Source: an uncultured Roseburia sp. | Lineage (GTDB): Bacteria; Bacillota; Clostridia; Lachnospirales; Lachnospiraceae | Length of the DNA: 37,142 bases | Assembly (NCBI GenBank): GCA_947628935.1 | Contig: CANRBT010000003.1 | Coordinates: 1 to 37,142 of the forward strand | Direction: 5' to 3' | Shown here: piece after piece, positions 1 to 9,685 of the stretch | Position numbering within the stretch: position 1 is the first letter of the stretch | Layout of the letters: every line of letters begins with the position of its first letter | Made by a program: the position numbers and the translations under genes | Notes under the pieces: model-generated | What the model saw: the letters and a program-made list of their open reading frames with translations, nothing else | Told to the model about the DNA's origin: nothing | Database searches by the model: none

Positions 1-417
1 ACCAAGAACGATCTGCTCCCGCCCCCCGAAAAGAAAAAATACACCAAGGAGCATGTGCTGACGCTGATCTTTATCTATTATTTCAAGACGATCCTCTCGA
101 TCAGCGACATCCAAAGCATCCTCAACCCGATCACGGAACGGTATTTCGGGGAAAAGGGCGACTACAGCCTGGAGGATATCTACAAGGAGGTCTTTGGGCT
201 CGAGCACCAGGAGACTCTGAACATCATGAAGGATCTGGCAAAAAAGTTCAACACCTCCATGCAGACGTTCCCGGACGCCTCGGAGGAGGACGCCGACCTG
301 CTCCGCACCTTCAGCTTCATCTGCATGCTCAGCTATGACGTCTATGTCAAAAAGACGATCATCGAGAAAATGATCGATCATGCCGCCGCATCCAAAAAAA
401 CAGACAGACAGCGGTGA
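1..417 (+). CDS. DUF1836-like protein, 5' truncated by window edge
   Basis: Frame 1 is open from base 1 (TKNDLLPPPEKKKYTKEHVLTLIFIYYFKTILSISDIQ...) to a stop at 417; the pattern resembles DUF1836 proteins. Confidence 0.7.
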   Translation, partial: TKNDLLPPPEKKKYTKEHVLTLIFIYYFKTILSISDIQSILNPITERYFGEKGDYSLEDIYKEVFGLEHQETLNIMKDLAKKFNTSMQTFPDASEEDADLLRTFSFICMLSYDVYVKKTIIEKMIDHAAASKKTDRQR

Positions 418-452
418 CGCCGTTCTTATGATGCTGTCATTCCTGTCCTGTC

Positions 453-770
453 TCAGGAATCCGCCTGCTGATCCGAAGCGTTCTGCTTTCCGATCCGGGC
501 GAACACCATATCATACCCGTCGTTTCCATAGTTCAGCGCACGGTTCACACGGCTGATCGTCGCCGTGGACGCGCCGGTCTTTTCCGCAATTTCCAGATAG
601 GTCTTCTGCTCCCTGAGCATCCTCGCGACCTCGAACCGCTGCGAAAAAGAGAGCAGCTCATTCACGGTACAGACATCCTCGAAAAACGTATAGCACTCCT
701 CACGGTCTCTCAGGCTCAAAATGGCGTCAAAGAGATGGTCGACCGCCTCTGTCCTTAGCTTCTTACTCAT
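453..770 (-). CDS. YerC/YecD family TrpR-related protein
   Basis: 105 aa; ELLSFSQRFEVARMLREQKTYLEIAEKTGASTATISRVNRALNYGNDGY is a TrpR-like HTH typical of YerC/YecD. Confidence 0.88.
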   Translation of the reverse strand: MSKKLRTEAVDHLFDAILSLRDREECYTFFEDVCTVNELLSFSQRFEVARMLREQKTYLEIAEKTGASTATISRVNRALNYGNDGYDMVFARIGKQNASDQQADS

Positions 771-802
771 ATTCCCCTCTCCTTCTTCTCCGTGGTCTTT
801 TT

Positions 803-831
803 ATTTTAGCATATTAAAGTCCTAAAGTAAA
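803..831 (-). promoter_or_regulatory. Putative sigma-A promoter for the yerC-like gene
   Basis: Minus strand TTTACT-17 nt-TAAAAT (-35 at 826-831, -10 at 803-808). Confidence 0.5.
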
Positions 832-855
832 CACCCTTTCCGAAAGCCGCCGCGC

Positions 856-884
856 TTGCATTCCCCTCTCACGATTGCTATAAT
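856..884 (+). promoter_or_regulatory. Putative sigma-A promoter for the CPBP protease gene
   Basis: TTGCAT (856-861)-17 nt-TATAAT (879-884) upstream of the ATG at 923. Confidence 0.6.
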
Positions 885-922
885 AAAAAGACGATAACAA
901 GAAACGGAAAGGGATATCACCT

Positions 923-1840
923 ATGAAAAGAGTCGGAAATTTCTTCTTTGCCTTTGTACCGCTCTTAGCGGCGTCAGGACTCCAGATCCTGGCTATGATG
1001 TTCGCCATGGGAACCAGCTCGCTGCTGGAGTTCTGTCGATACGGAGTGTTCGCCGGCGAGGGCAGCTCCGCCATCCTGAACGATCTGACGCAGTGGTGGG
1101 TATCTCAGCGCTTCAATATCTATCTCATGGTGATCTACGCCATCCTCTCGATCGCCCTGTTCGGCGTCTGGTACTACATGTGCTATGGCGGCAGCCTCCG
1201 CCCCGCCCTGCGCGGCGTCTTCCGCCCGCTGTCCGTCCTCGGCATCGTCCTGCTGGTGCCCGGCACACAGTTCCTCTCCTCCTATCTCATCAGCCTGCTC
1301 GCCTCACTGCTCCCGAGCTGGCTGCGCGCCTATGAGGAGCTCCTGCAGAGCATTGGTCTTGACGAGCGTCTCACCTTCGGTCTGTTCCTCTACTCCGTGC
1401 TGCTCGCGCCGGTCTCGGAGGAGCTGATCTTCCGCGGCGTCACCCTGCGCCAGGCGAGGAAGGCGCTCCCGTTCTGGCTGGCAAACCTGTTTCAGGCGCT
1501 GATGTTCGGCATCTTCCACGGGAACATGCTGCAGGGCTCCTACGCCTTCTGTCTCGGCATCCTTCTGGGCTACGTGTGCGAGAGGAGCGGCAGCATCTAC
1601 TCCTCCATCCTGCTGCACATGCTCTTCAATTTCTGGGGTACCGTCCTCAGCGAATTTTTGGACCCGGATTACGGAGCCTCCGTGTTTTCGTTCCTCTTCT
1701 GGCTGATGTGCGGCATCGCGCTGACCGCCGGCGGTCTGGCGGCGTACCACGCCGGGACGGCGCGCCGCGGGCAGCCTAAGCCAGGGCACGCTCCAGAAAC
1801 CGGATCAATGCCTCCATCTCCTCCTGCGTCCCAATGCTGA
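923..1840 (+). CDS. CPBP family intramembrane metalloprotease
   Basis: Hydrophobic 305 aa ORF with SEELIFRGVTLRQ and FGIFHGN/HMLFNFWG motifs of the CPBP (Abi/CAAX) family. Confidence 0.85.
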   Translation: MKRVGNFFFAFVPLLAASGLQILAMMFAMGTSSLLEFCRYGVFAGEGSSAILNDLTQWWVSQRFNIYLMVIYAILSIALFGVWYYMCYGGSLRPALRGVFRPLSVLGIVLLVPGTQFLSSYLISLLASLLPSWLRAYEELLQSIGLDERLTFGLFLYSVLLAPVSEELIFRGVTLRQARKALPFWLANLFQALMFGIFHGNMLQGSYAFCLGILLGYVCERSGSIYSSILLHMLFNFWGTVLSEFLDPDYGASVFSFLFWLMCGIALTAGGLAAYHAGTARRGQPKPGHAPETGSMPPSPPASQC

Positions 1841-2831
1841 TGCGCAGGTAGTTGTCGATGCGCTCCTTCTCAAAATACCGCACGTAGATGCGCTCTTTTT
1901 TCAGTGCCAGAAACAGCTCCTTCGCGGGCATGCTCTCATGCGTGGCAAAGATAAAATTGCTGGCGGAATCCCCAAAGGAAAAGCCGAGCCTCCTCAGCTC
2001 CCCCTTGGTCCACTCCCGCGTGGCGATGATCTTTTGCCTCGTCTCCTCAAAGTACGCCTCGTCCCGGATCGCCTCCACGCCGCAGACGAGCGCCGTCCGG
2101 TTCAGCGTGTAAGAGTTGAACGAATACTTCACGTCATTTAAGTACCCGATCAGCTTCGGCTGCCCCATCGCATAGCCGATGCGCATGCCCGCCAGGGAGC
2201 GCGATTTGGAAAAGGTCTGCACCACGAGCAGGTTGTCGTAGCGCTCGATGAGCGGCAGGGCGGACTCCCCGCCGAAATCGATGTACGCCTCGTCCACGAC
2301 CACGACCACGTCCCGGTTGTGCTCCAGGATATCCTCGATCTCAGACAGCGGCATCAGAATGCCCGTCGGCGCGTTCGGATTCGGAAAGACCACCCCGCCG
2401 TTTTCCCCGTAATAATCCTCCGCGCGGATCAGAAGCTGCCCGTCCAGCGGCTTCACCTCGTAGGGAATCCGCAGCATGTCCGCCCAGACATCGTAAAAGG
2501 AATAGGTGATGTCCGGGAAAAAGACAGGCTTTCCCGCATTGAAAAAGGTCAGAAAGATCATCGCCAGCACGTCGTCCGAGCCGACGCCGACAAACACCTG
2601 GCTGTCATCCAGCCCGTAATGCTCCGCGATCGCCTCCACGAGCGCGCCGCAGGCAGGATCCGGGTACAACCGCAGCGCATCCGCATCCAGCCGCTCCAGC
2701 GCCCTGCGCACGCCGGGTGCGGGCGGATAAGGATTCTCGTTTGTATTCAGCTTGATCATGTCCGGCTGGTTCGGCTGCTCGCCCGGCACATAGGGCGTGA
2801 CCCTCCGCACATAGGTTTCCCAGTTCTTCAT
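1776..2831 (-). CDS. hisC: Histidinol-phosphate aminotransferase
   Basis: 351 aa; IKLNTNENPYPPAPGV, FPNPNAPTG, VDEAYIDFGG and FSKSRSLAGMRIGY motifs. Confidence 0.93.
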   Translation of the reverse strand: MKNWETYVRRVTPYVPGEQPNQPDMIKLNTNENPYPPAPGVRRALERLDADALRLYPDPACGALVEAIAEHYGLDDSQVFVGVGSDDVLAMIFLTFFNAGKPVFFPDITYSFYDVWADMLRIPYEVKPLDGQLLIRAEDYYGENGGVVFPNPNAPTGILMPLSEIEDILEHNRDVVVVVDEAYIDFGGESALPLIERYDNLLVVQTFSKSRSLAGMRIGYAMGQPKLIGYLNDVKYSFNSYTLNRTALVCGVEAIRDEAYFEETRQKIIATREWTKGELRRLGFSFGDSASNFIFATHESMPAKELFLALKKERIYVRYFEKERIDNYLRISIGTQEEMEALIRFLERALA

Positions 2832-2847
2832 AAGTCCCTCCTGACTG

Positions 2848-4053
2848 TCAGGTCAGCCCGCAGGCTTCCGCCAGCTTCTCAAATGCGGGGAGCGACCGCT
2901 CGATCGTCTGCGGCGACACACAGTAGGCAAGGCGCACATAGCCCGGACATCCGAACGCGCCGCCCTTGACCATCAGGATGTGGCGCTTTTTCCCCTCGTT
3001 CACAAAGGCTTCCTCGTCCTCCATCGGCGACTTCACCCAGAGATAGAACGCGCCCTCCGGTTTGATGCAGGAAAAGCCGAGCTTCATCAGCCCCTCGTAG
3101 AGCATCCTGCGGTTGTTGTCGTAGAACGCGACGTCCGTCTTTTCCTCCAGGCACAGCGCTACAGCCTTCTGGATCAGGGACGGCGCGTTGACAAAGCCGA
3201 GCGTGCGGTTTGAGATCTCGATGCCGCGGAGCAGCTCCTCGGCGTCCGCCGCCTCGTCCGGCACGACCACATAGCCGATGCGCTCCCCCGGCAGGGAGAG
3301 GGACTTGCTGAACGAATAGCCCACCAGCGTATTTTTGTAATATTTCGTGAGAAAATCCTCCCGGTTCCCGTCGTACACGAGTTCGCGGTACGGCTCGTCC
3401 GAGATCAGGTAGATGTCCGTGCCGTACTCCTGCTGCTTGCGCTCGAGGATCTCCGCGATCCGTCTCATCGTCTCCGGCTTGTAGATGACGCCGGTCGGAT
3501 TGTTCGGCGTGTTGACGATCAGCGCCCTCGTCCGCGGGGAGAGCTTTGCCTCAAAGTCCGCCAGATCCGGCTGGAAGGTCTCGCGGTCCGGCATGACCGC
3601 CACCACCTCGGCGTCAAAATTCGCCGCATACTGCCGGTATTCCCCGAAGAACGGCGCGAACACGATGACCTCGCTGCCTGGGTCCAGGATCGTCTTGAAG
3701 ATGATGTTCAGCCCGCCTGCCGCGCCCACGGTCATGACGAGGTTGTGCGCGTCAAAGGACGTGCCGAACCGCCGGTTCAGGTTCTCCGCGATCGCCGCGC
3801 GCACCGTTTCGTAGCCCGCGTTTTCCATGTAGCCGTGCAGCTCCAGCGAGCCGCCCTCCGACGCGTCGCTCTCGTCCAGCAGCGCGCGCATCGCGTCGTT
3901 GACCGCCGCCGGCGCGGGCGTCGCCGGATTGCCCAGCGAAAAATCGTAGACGTTCTCCGCCCCGTACTGCTCCGCCATCCGCTTTCCCTCAACGAACATC
4001 GCGCGGATCGCGGAGCTTCCCTCCAGTGCCTTTAAAATTTTTTGTGAAACCAT
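2848..4053 (-). CDS. Pyridoxal phosphate-dependent class I/II aminotransferase
   Basis: 401 aa; VNTPNNPTGVIY, SDEPYRELVYDG, GYSFSKSLSLPGERIGYV. Confidence 0.9.
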   Translation of the reverse strand: MVSQKILKALEGSSAIRAMFVEGKRMAEQYGAENVYDFSLGNPATPAPAAVNDAMRALLDESDASEGGSLELHGYMENAGYETVRAAIAENLNRRFGTSFDAHNLVMTVGAAGGLNIIFKTILDPGSEVIVFAPFFGEYRQYAANFDAEVVAVMPDRETFQPDLADFEAKLSPRTRALIVNTPNNPTGVIYKPETMRRIAEILERKQQEYGTDIYLISDEPYRELVYDGNREDFLTKYYKNTLVGYSFSKSLSLPGERIGYVVVPDEAADAEELLRGIEISNRTLGFVNAPSLIQKAVALCLEEKTDVAFYDNNRRMLYEGLMKLGFSCIKPEGAFYLWVKSPMEDEEAFVNEGKKRHILMVKGGAFGCPGYVRLAYCVSPQTIERSLPAFEKLAEACGLT

Positions 4054-4099
4054 TGTTTTTGCTCCTTCACTTGATCTTATCCATACTTTACCAAAATAA

Positions 4100-4126
4100 C
4101 GCGCGAAAGTAAACCACTTTCGCGCG
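4100..4126 (-). terminator. Hairpin downstream of the enzyme I gene
   Basis: Perfect stem CGCGCGAAAGT/ACTTTCGCGCG with a 5-nt loop just after the stop at 4134; the following T-tract is weak (minus strand gttatttt). Confidence 0.6.
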
Positions 4127-4133
4127 CCGGTCG

Positions 4134-5783
4134 TTATCGTCCCGCCCTGTACGCTTCGACGTTCGTCTCCCGCACGAGCTTCCGTATCGGGAGAATGCTC
4201 CCCGGCGGCACGGACAGCTCATCCACGCCCATCGCGAGAAATTCCCTCGTCAGCGACAGGTCCGCGCCAAGCTCCCCGCAGATCCCCGCCCGGATGCCTG
4301 CCCTGTGCGCGTTTTCCACCACCATCGAGATCATGCGCAGGACCGCCGGGTGATGCGCGTCATAAAACCGGTCCAGCTTCGGATTCTGGCGGTCGACCGC
4401 CAGCGCGTACTGGGTCAGGTCGTTCGTGCCGATGCTGAAAAAATCCGCCTCCCTGGCGAGCTCGTCGCTGATGAGCGCCGCCGCGGGCGTTTCGATCATA
4501 ATGCCCTGCTCCGGCTCGCCAAACGCGATCCCCTGCGCGCCAAGCTCCTCCTTCACGAGCGCGACCGTCTCCCGGATCCTTTGCATCTCCCAGACGCTCG
4601 TGATCATCGGGTACAGGATCGCGAGCTTCCCGAACGCGCTCGCACGGAACAGCGCGCGCAGCTGCGTCTGGAAGAGCTCCGGTCTGGACAGACAGATGCG
4701 GATCGCACGGCACCCCAGGGCGGGATTCTCCTCGTGCTCCATCTCAAAATAGCCGCACTGCTTATCCGCCCCGATATCCAGGGTGCGGATGACGACCCGC
4801 CTGCCCGCAAGGGTCTCCGCCACCTGCCTGTAGACCCGAAACTGCTCCTCCTCCGTCGGATAGCGGTCGCTCTCCAGATAGAGGAACTCGCTGCGGAACA
4901 GCCCGACGCCTTCCGCGTCATTCTGTATGACCGCCGCCAGATCTCTGACGTTTCCGATGTTCGCATACAACTTCAGCCTCTGACCGTCAAGCGTGACGCT
5001 CTCCTTCCCCTTCAGGCGCTGCAGAAGCTCCCGCCGCTCCTGCTCCTTTCGCTGCCTCTCCCGCAGCGCCGAGATCGTCTCCTCATCCGGCTCCACATAG
5101 AACAGTCCCTCCGTGCCGTCCACGATGCCGGTCTTTCCGTCCACGGCATCCGGATCAAGCTCCGTTTCGACCAGCGCCGGGATCGCCATCGTCCTCGCCA
5201 GGATCGCTGTGTGGGAGTTGGCGGAGCCGCGGATCGTGACAATGGAGAGCACCTTCTCCCTGGGGAGCTGCACAGTCTCCGAGGGCGCAAGCTCCTCCGC
5301 CACAAGGATCACAGGCTCATGAAGGGAGAGCCGTCCGTCCCATTCCCCTCCGAGCGCCTGCAGCAGACGCTCGGAGACATCCCAAACGTCCGCCGCCCGC
5401 TCCCGCATATAAGCGTCGTCCATCGCCGCGAACATCCGTGCAAAATGATCCCCTGTCGCGGCGACCGCATACTCGGCGTTCACCTCCTGGCTGCGGATGA
5501 TCGACGCGACCGACCGGTTGTAATCCTCGTCGTCCAGTATCATCTGATGCCCCTCAAAGATGGCTGCGCCTGCCTCTCCCACCTCTCTGCACGCCTTGTC
5601 ATAGAGCGCCCCGAGCTGACGGACCGTCTCCTCCCTCGCCGCCTCGTAACGCGATACCTCCGCATCCGCGTCCGTGATCCTCACGCGCTTTACCTGCCGT
5701 CTGCCCTTGCGGTACACGCAGATCCTTCCGATCGCGACGCCGCCAGATACCCCTTTTCCGCTATATGTCTCCATACGATCCAT
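4134..5783 (-). CDS. ptsP: Phosphoenolpyruvate-protein phosphotransferase (PTS enzyme I)
   Basis: 549 aa; ANSHTAILARTMAIPALV active-site His region, GVGLFRSEFLYLESDRYPTEEEQF, GIMIETPAA, SIGTNDLTQYALAVDR. Confidence 0.95.
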   Translation of the reverse strand: MDRMETYSGKGVSGGVAIGRICVYRKGRRQVKRVRITDADAEVSRYEAAREETVRQLGALYDKACREVGEAGAAIFEGHQMILDDEDYNRSVASIIRSQEVNAEYAVAATGDHFARMFAAMDDAYMRERAADVWDVSERLLQALGGEWDGRLSLHEPVILVAEELAPSETVQLPREKVLSIVTIRGSANSHTAILARTMAIPALVETELDPDAVDGKTGIVDGTEGLFYVEPDEETISALRERQRKEQERRELLQRLKGKESVTLDGQRLKLYANIGNVRDLAAVIQNDAEGVGLFRSEFLYLESDRYPTEEEQFRVYRQVAETLAGRRVVIRTLDIGADKQCGYFEMEHEENPALGCRAIRICLSRPELFQTQLRALFRASAFGKLAILYPMITSVWEMQRIRETVALVKEELGAQGIAFGEPEQGIMIETPAAALISDELAREADFFSIGTNDLTQYALAVDRQNPKLDRFYDAHHPAVLRMISMVVENAHRAGIRAGICGELGADLSLTREFLAMGVDELSVPPGSILPIRKLVRETNVEAYRAGR

Positions 5784-6717
5784 TCTCCTGCATCCGTTTC
5801 CGGTTTCCCTGATCCGCCACCTGCGCGTACACGGTCTCGATCTCCTCCCGAGTCGCCAGAGCCTCCGAAAAAGCGCTGGCGCTTCCCGCGGCTATCCCCA
5901 TGTAAAACGCATGCGCGACATCCTTTTTTTCCAGCCAGCCTGCCATAAAACCGGCGACCATCGAGTCGCCTGCCCCCACGCCGTTCACGAGCGTGCCCTT
6001 CGGCGCGGGCGCGGAAAAGACCCTGCCGTCCGCTGCGATCAGCACAGCCCCCTCTCCCGCCATCGAGACCAGAACATGCTGCGCGCCCATCTCCTGCAGC
6101 CTTTTCCCGTAGGGCACGACCTCCTCCCTGGTCCGAAGCTCTGTCCCGAAGATCTCGCCCAGCTCGTGCTGATTCGGCTTGAGCAAAAAGGGGTGACAGG
6201 GCAGGACGTTCACCAGCAGCTCCTGCGTCGCGTCCACAACGGTCAGCACCCCTCTCCCGTCCAGCATCTCCATGATCCTTTGGTAGATGTCGTCAGGCAG
6301 GGACGCCGGGATGCTCCCCGACAGAAACAGCACGTCGCCGTCTCCCAGCCCGCCGAGCTGCCGCATCAGCCGCTCCACTTTGTCCTCGCCGATCACGGGA
6401 CCCGCACCGTTGATCTCTGTCCCCTCGATCGACCGCAGCTTCACATTGATCCTTGTACAGCCCTCCTCGAGCGCGATGAAACCGTTTTTGACCCCCAGCG
6501 CCTCCAGCCGCCGCACCACCTCGTCTCCGGTAAAGCCCGCCACAAAGCCCAGCGCCGTATTCTCGATCCCCAGATTTTGCAGGATCGTCGACACGTTGAT
6601 CCCCTTTCCTCCGGGGAGCAGCAGCTCCGAGCGCGTGCGGTTCGTAAGCCCTGTGTGAAAATCGGGAACGTCCACAATATAATCCAGCGACGGATTAAAG
6701 GTCACTGTGTAGATCAT
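5761..6717 (-). CDS. pfkB: 1-phosphofructokinase family hexose kinase (PfkB)
   Basis: 318 aa; MIYTVTFNPSLDYIV, GGKGINVSTILQNLG, NGVGAGDSMVAGF. Substrate (fructose-1-P versus tagatose-6-P) cannot be fixed from sequence. Confidence 0.88.
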   Translation of the reverse strand: MIYTVTFNPSLDYIVDVPDFHTGLTNRTRSELLLPGGKGINVSTILQNLGIENTALGFVAGFTGDEVVRRLEALGVKNGFIALEEGCTRINVKLRSIEGTEINGAGPVIGEDKVERLMRQLGGLGDGDVLFLSGSIPASLPDDIYQRIMEMLDGRGVLTVVDATQELLVNVLPCHPFLLKPNQHELGEIFGTELRTREEVVPYGKRLQEMGAQHVLVSMAGEGAVLIAADGRVFSAPAPKGTLVNGVGAGDSMVAGFMAGWLEKKDVAHAFYMGIAAGSASAFSEALATREEIETVYAQVADQGNRKRMQENGSYGDI

Positions 6718-6751
6718 TTTGCCGTCTCCTTTTCCTTTTTTCTGTTTTCAT

Positions 6752-6793
6752 AAAAAAAGCCTCCCGGAACCCTGACGTTTCCCGGGAAGCCTC
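6752..6793 (-). terminator. Rho-independent terminator of the galKT transcript
   Basis: Minus strand GGCTTCCCGGGAAACGTCAGGGTTCCGGGAGGC followed by a T7 run, just after the galT stop. Confidence 0.85.
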
Positions 6794-6801
6794 CCTCTCG
6801 C

Positions 6802-8364
6802 CTATCGGTTTACATCATCCACAAAGCGTCCAAACGCCGCGCGTCCCTCCTCCGTGCACTTGTACACCCCGGCATCCTGCAATACCTCCTGAAACACCAG
6901 ACCGATCTCCGTCTGAACGATCTCATGCAGCCGCTCGGCGGACACCTCGCCCTCCAGCGCGCCGCCCGCGGTAAAGCCGTACTTCGGCAGGAACTCCTCC
7001 ACCCAGTCGGCATGCTTTTCCAGCGTGTCGTCCCTGCGGAGCGAAACGCCGTCCAAAAGCGCCCGCTCGAGCGCCGCCATCTCATCCTTCAGCCTTGCCG
7101 GAAGGACCGCAAGACCCATGACCTCGATCAGACCGATATTCTCCTTCTTGATGTGGTGCAGCTTTGCGTGCGGGTGATACACCCCAAGCGGATGCTCCTC
7201 GGTCGTGATGTTGTTTCGCAGCACTAGGTCGAGCTCAAAATCCTCCCCGCGCCGCCGTGCGATCGGCGTGATCGTGTTGTGCGGCTCTCCGTCCGTCTCC
7301 GCGAACACGAACGCCGCCTCATCCGTGTAACCGCGCCATGCCAGCAGGATCTTATCCGCCAGCTCGATCAGGCGCTCCTTCTCCCTCGCGCGGATGCGGA
7401 TGACGGACATCGGCCATCTGACGATGCCTGCCTTCACATCCGAAAATCCGTCGAACGCGATCTCCCGCTCCACAGGCGCCTTTGCCATCGCAAACTCATA
7501 ATGACCGCCCTGGAAATGGTCATGGCTTAAGATCGAGCCTCCCACGATCGGAAGATCCGCATTCGAGCCGACAAAGTAATGCGGAAACTGCTCCACAAAA
7601 TCCAAAAGCTTTCCGAACGTCGCGCGCTCGATCTTCATCGGCGTATGCTGCGCGTTGAAAACGATGCAGTGCTCGTTGTAATAGACATACGGCGAATACT
7701 GGAAAAACCAGTCGCTGTCATTGATCGTCACAGGAATGATGCGGTGGTTCTGTCTTGCCGGATGGTTGATGCGCCCCGCATAGCCCTCGTTCTCCTTGCA
7801 CAGGAGGCATTTGGGATAGCCGCTCTGCTTTGCCAGCTTCGCCGCCGCGATCGCCTTCGGATCCTTCTCCGGCTTGGACAGGTTGATGGTGATGTCGAGC
7901 GTGCCGTACTCCGTGTCGGCGGTCCACTTGACGTCCTTTCGGATGCGGTATCTGCGGATATAGTCGGTATCACGGCTCAGCTTGTAAAAAAAGTCCGTCG
8001 CCGCCCTCGGGGACTCGTTCCTGTAAAGCTCTCGAAAATGCGCGATCACCTCGCTTGGTCTGGGAACCAGCATGCTCATGATCTTTGTGTCGAACAGATC
8101 GCGATAGGTGATCGTATTCTCGGGCATCAGCCCCTCCTGCGCCGCGTAGTCGAGCATTTCCGCGAGGATGCCCTCCAGCGCTTCCTCCGCCTGCTCCTGC
8201 GTCATGGGCTCCCGTTTTGCGAACGCCTCCGCAGTCTCATCGGAAAGCTCCTCCAGCCCAAACAGCTCCAACAGACGGTTGATCGTATATCTCCGGTCCT
8301 CCGGCTTCACCAGTCCGGTCGCCAGTCCGTACTCCGTCAGCTCCAAAATCCGCTCCTGAATCAT
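6802..8364 (-). CDS. galT: UDP-glucose--hexose-1-phosphate uridylyltransferase (GalT, Firmicutes type)
   Basis: 520 aa; KCLLCKENEGYAGRINHPARQNHRIIPV, SILSHDHFQGGHYEFAMAKAP. Confidence 0.94.
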   Translation of the reverse strand: MIQERILELTEYGLATGLVKPEDRRYTINRLLELFGLEELSDETAEAFAKREPMTQEQAEEALEGILAEMLDYAAQEGLMPENTITYRDLFDTKIMSMLVPRPSEVIAHFRELYRNESPRAATDFFYKLSRDTDYIRRYRIRKDVKWTADTEYGTLDITINLSKPEKDPKAIAAAKLAKQSGYPKCLLCKENEGYAGRINHPARQNHRIIPVTINDSDWFFQYSPYVYYNEHCIVFNAQHTPMKIERATFGKLLDFVEQFPHYFVGSNADLPIVGGSILSHDHFQGGHYEFAMAKAPVEREIAFDGFSDVKAGIVRWPMSVIRIRAREKERLIELADKILLAWRGYTDEAAFVFAETDGEPHNTITPIARRRGEDFELDLVLRNNITTEEHPLGVYHPHAKLHHIKKENIGLIEVMGLAVLPARLKDEMAALERALLDGVSLRRDDTLEKHADWVEEFLPKYGFTAGGALEGEVSAERLHEIVQTEIGLVFQEVLQDAGVYKCTEEGRAAFGRFVDDVNR

Positions 8365-8380
8365 CGCTCTCTCCTCCCCC

Positions 8381-9550
8381 TTATGCCAGCTTCACAGGTC
8401 CGTCGCCGATCTTAACCACATAGAAATCCGCCGCGTAACCGATCTTCTTCTGATAAGCCGCGCCGACCCTCTCGATAAAGGCATCGACCGCCTCGTCCTG
8501 CACGATACTGACCGTACAGCCGCCGAAGCCCGCCCCGGTCATACGCGAACCGATGACGCCTTCGACCTTCCACGCCTCCTCGACCAGCGTGTCAAGCTCG
8601 ATGCCCGTCACCTCGTAATCGTCGCGCAGCGAGACATGGGAAGCATTCATCAGCTCGCCGAACAGCTTCACGTCATTCTCGCCGAGCGCCTTCACAGCCT
8701 GGATCGTCCGCTGGTTCTCATAGACGGCGTGCCTTGCCCGCTTTCTGCAGGTCTCATCCCCGATGGCGTCCTGATACCGCTCGAACTGCTCCTCCGTCAG
8801 ATCGCCCAGCGTCCGAATATCCGTGACCTTCTGAAGTTCGGCAAGCGCCTGCTCACACTCGCTGCGCCTCTCGTTGTACTTGGAATCGCCGAGCCCGCGC
8901 TTCTTGTTGCTGCAGGAGATCACGATCTTCGCGTTTTCAAGCCTGATCGGGGCATATTCGTATGCGAGCGTCGCCGTGTCCAGAAAGATCGCATGCCCCG
9001 CCTTGCCCATCGCGATCGCAAACTGATCCATGATGCCGCAGTTGACGCCGTTAAATTTGTTTTCGGAATACTGTCCGATCAGAGCCAGATCCTGATTCGT
9101 CACGTCAAAGCCGAACAGGTCTTTGAGGATAAAGCCTGTGAGCACCTCGACCGACGCGGAGGAGGACAGCCCGGAACCGTTCGGGATATTGCCGAAAAGC
9201 ACGAGATCCAACCCCTGCTCCACCTTCATGCCCTTCTCGCCGAATGCCCATATCACGCCCTTCGGGTAATTCGTCCAGTCCGCTTCCTTCTCCGGTTTTA
9301 GATCCTCCACAGACGATTCCAGCACGCCGAGCTGTTCAAAGTTCATCGAATAGAACCGAAGCTTCTTGTCCTGACGCTTTCTCGCCACCCCATAGGTGCC
9401 GATCGTGAGCGCGCAGGGGAACACATGCCCTCCGTTGTAATCTGTGTGCTCGCCGATCATGTTGACGCGCCCCGGCGCAAAATACACCCCGATCTCGCCC
9501 TCTCCCCCGAACAGCTCCTCAAATCTTGCCCGTACGTCTTCCCAAATCAT
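8381..9550 (-). CDS. galK: Galactokinase
   Basis: 389 aa; FAPGRVNMIGEHTDYNGGHVFPCAL signature, PNGSGLSSSASVEVL, MTGAGFGGCTVSIV. Confidence 0.96.
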   Translation of the reverse strand: MIWEDVRARFEELFGGEGEIGVYFAPGRVNMIGEHTDYNGGHVFPCALTIGTYGVARKRQDKKLRFYSMNFEQLGVLESSVEDLKPEKEADWTNYPKGVIWAFGEKGMKVEQGLDLVLFGNIPNGSGLSSSASVEVLTGFILKDLFGFDVTNQDLALIGQYSENKFNGVNCGIMDQFAIAMGKAGHAIFLDTATLAYEYAPIRLENAKIVISCSNKKRGLGDSKYNERRSECEQALAELQKVTDIRTLGDLTEEQFERYQDAIGDETCRKRARHAVYENQRTIQAVKALGENDVKLFGELMNASHVSLRDDYEVTGIELDTLVEEAWKVEGVIGSRMTGAGFGGCTVSIVQDEAVDAFIERVGAAYQKKIGYAADFYVVKIGDGPVKLA

Positions 9551-9656
9551 GTAAGCTCCTCCTATACATCATTTTTTCTCAAATTCCGCGGCTCCAAAGC
9601 ATTCCGTAAATCCCCGCGCACGGAATGCATACCTCCTCCGCACCGCTGATAAATCT

Positions 9657-9685
9657 ATTATAACGCATGTTCCTCTCCCTGCAAA
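9657..9685 (-). promoter_or_regulatory. Putative sigma-A promoter of galKT
   Basis: Minus strand TTTGCA-17 nt-TATAAT (-35 at 9680-9685, -10 at 9657-9662). Confidence 0.65.

Noticed and set aside
4305-5948. 547-aa plus-strand ORF opposite enzyme I
   Set aside because: Antisense shadow of enzyme I and part of the PfkB-family kinase gene.
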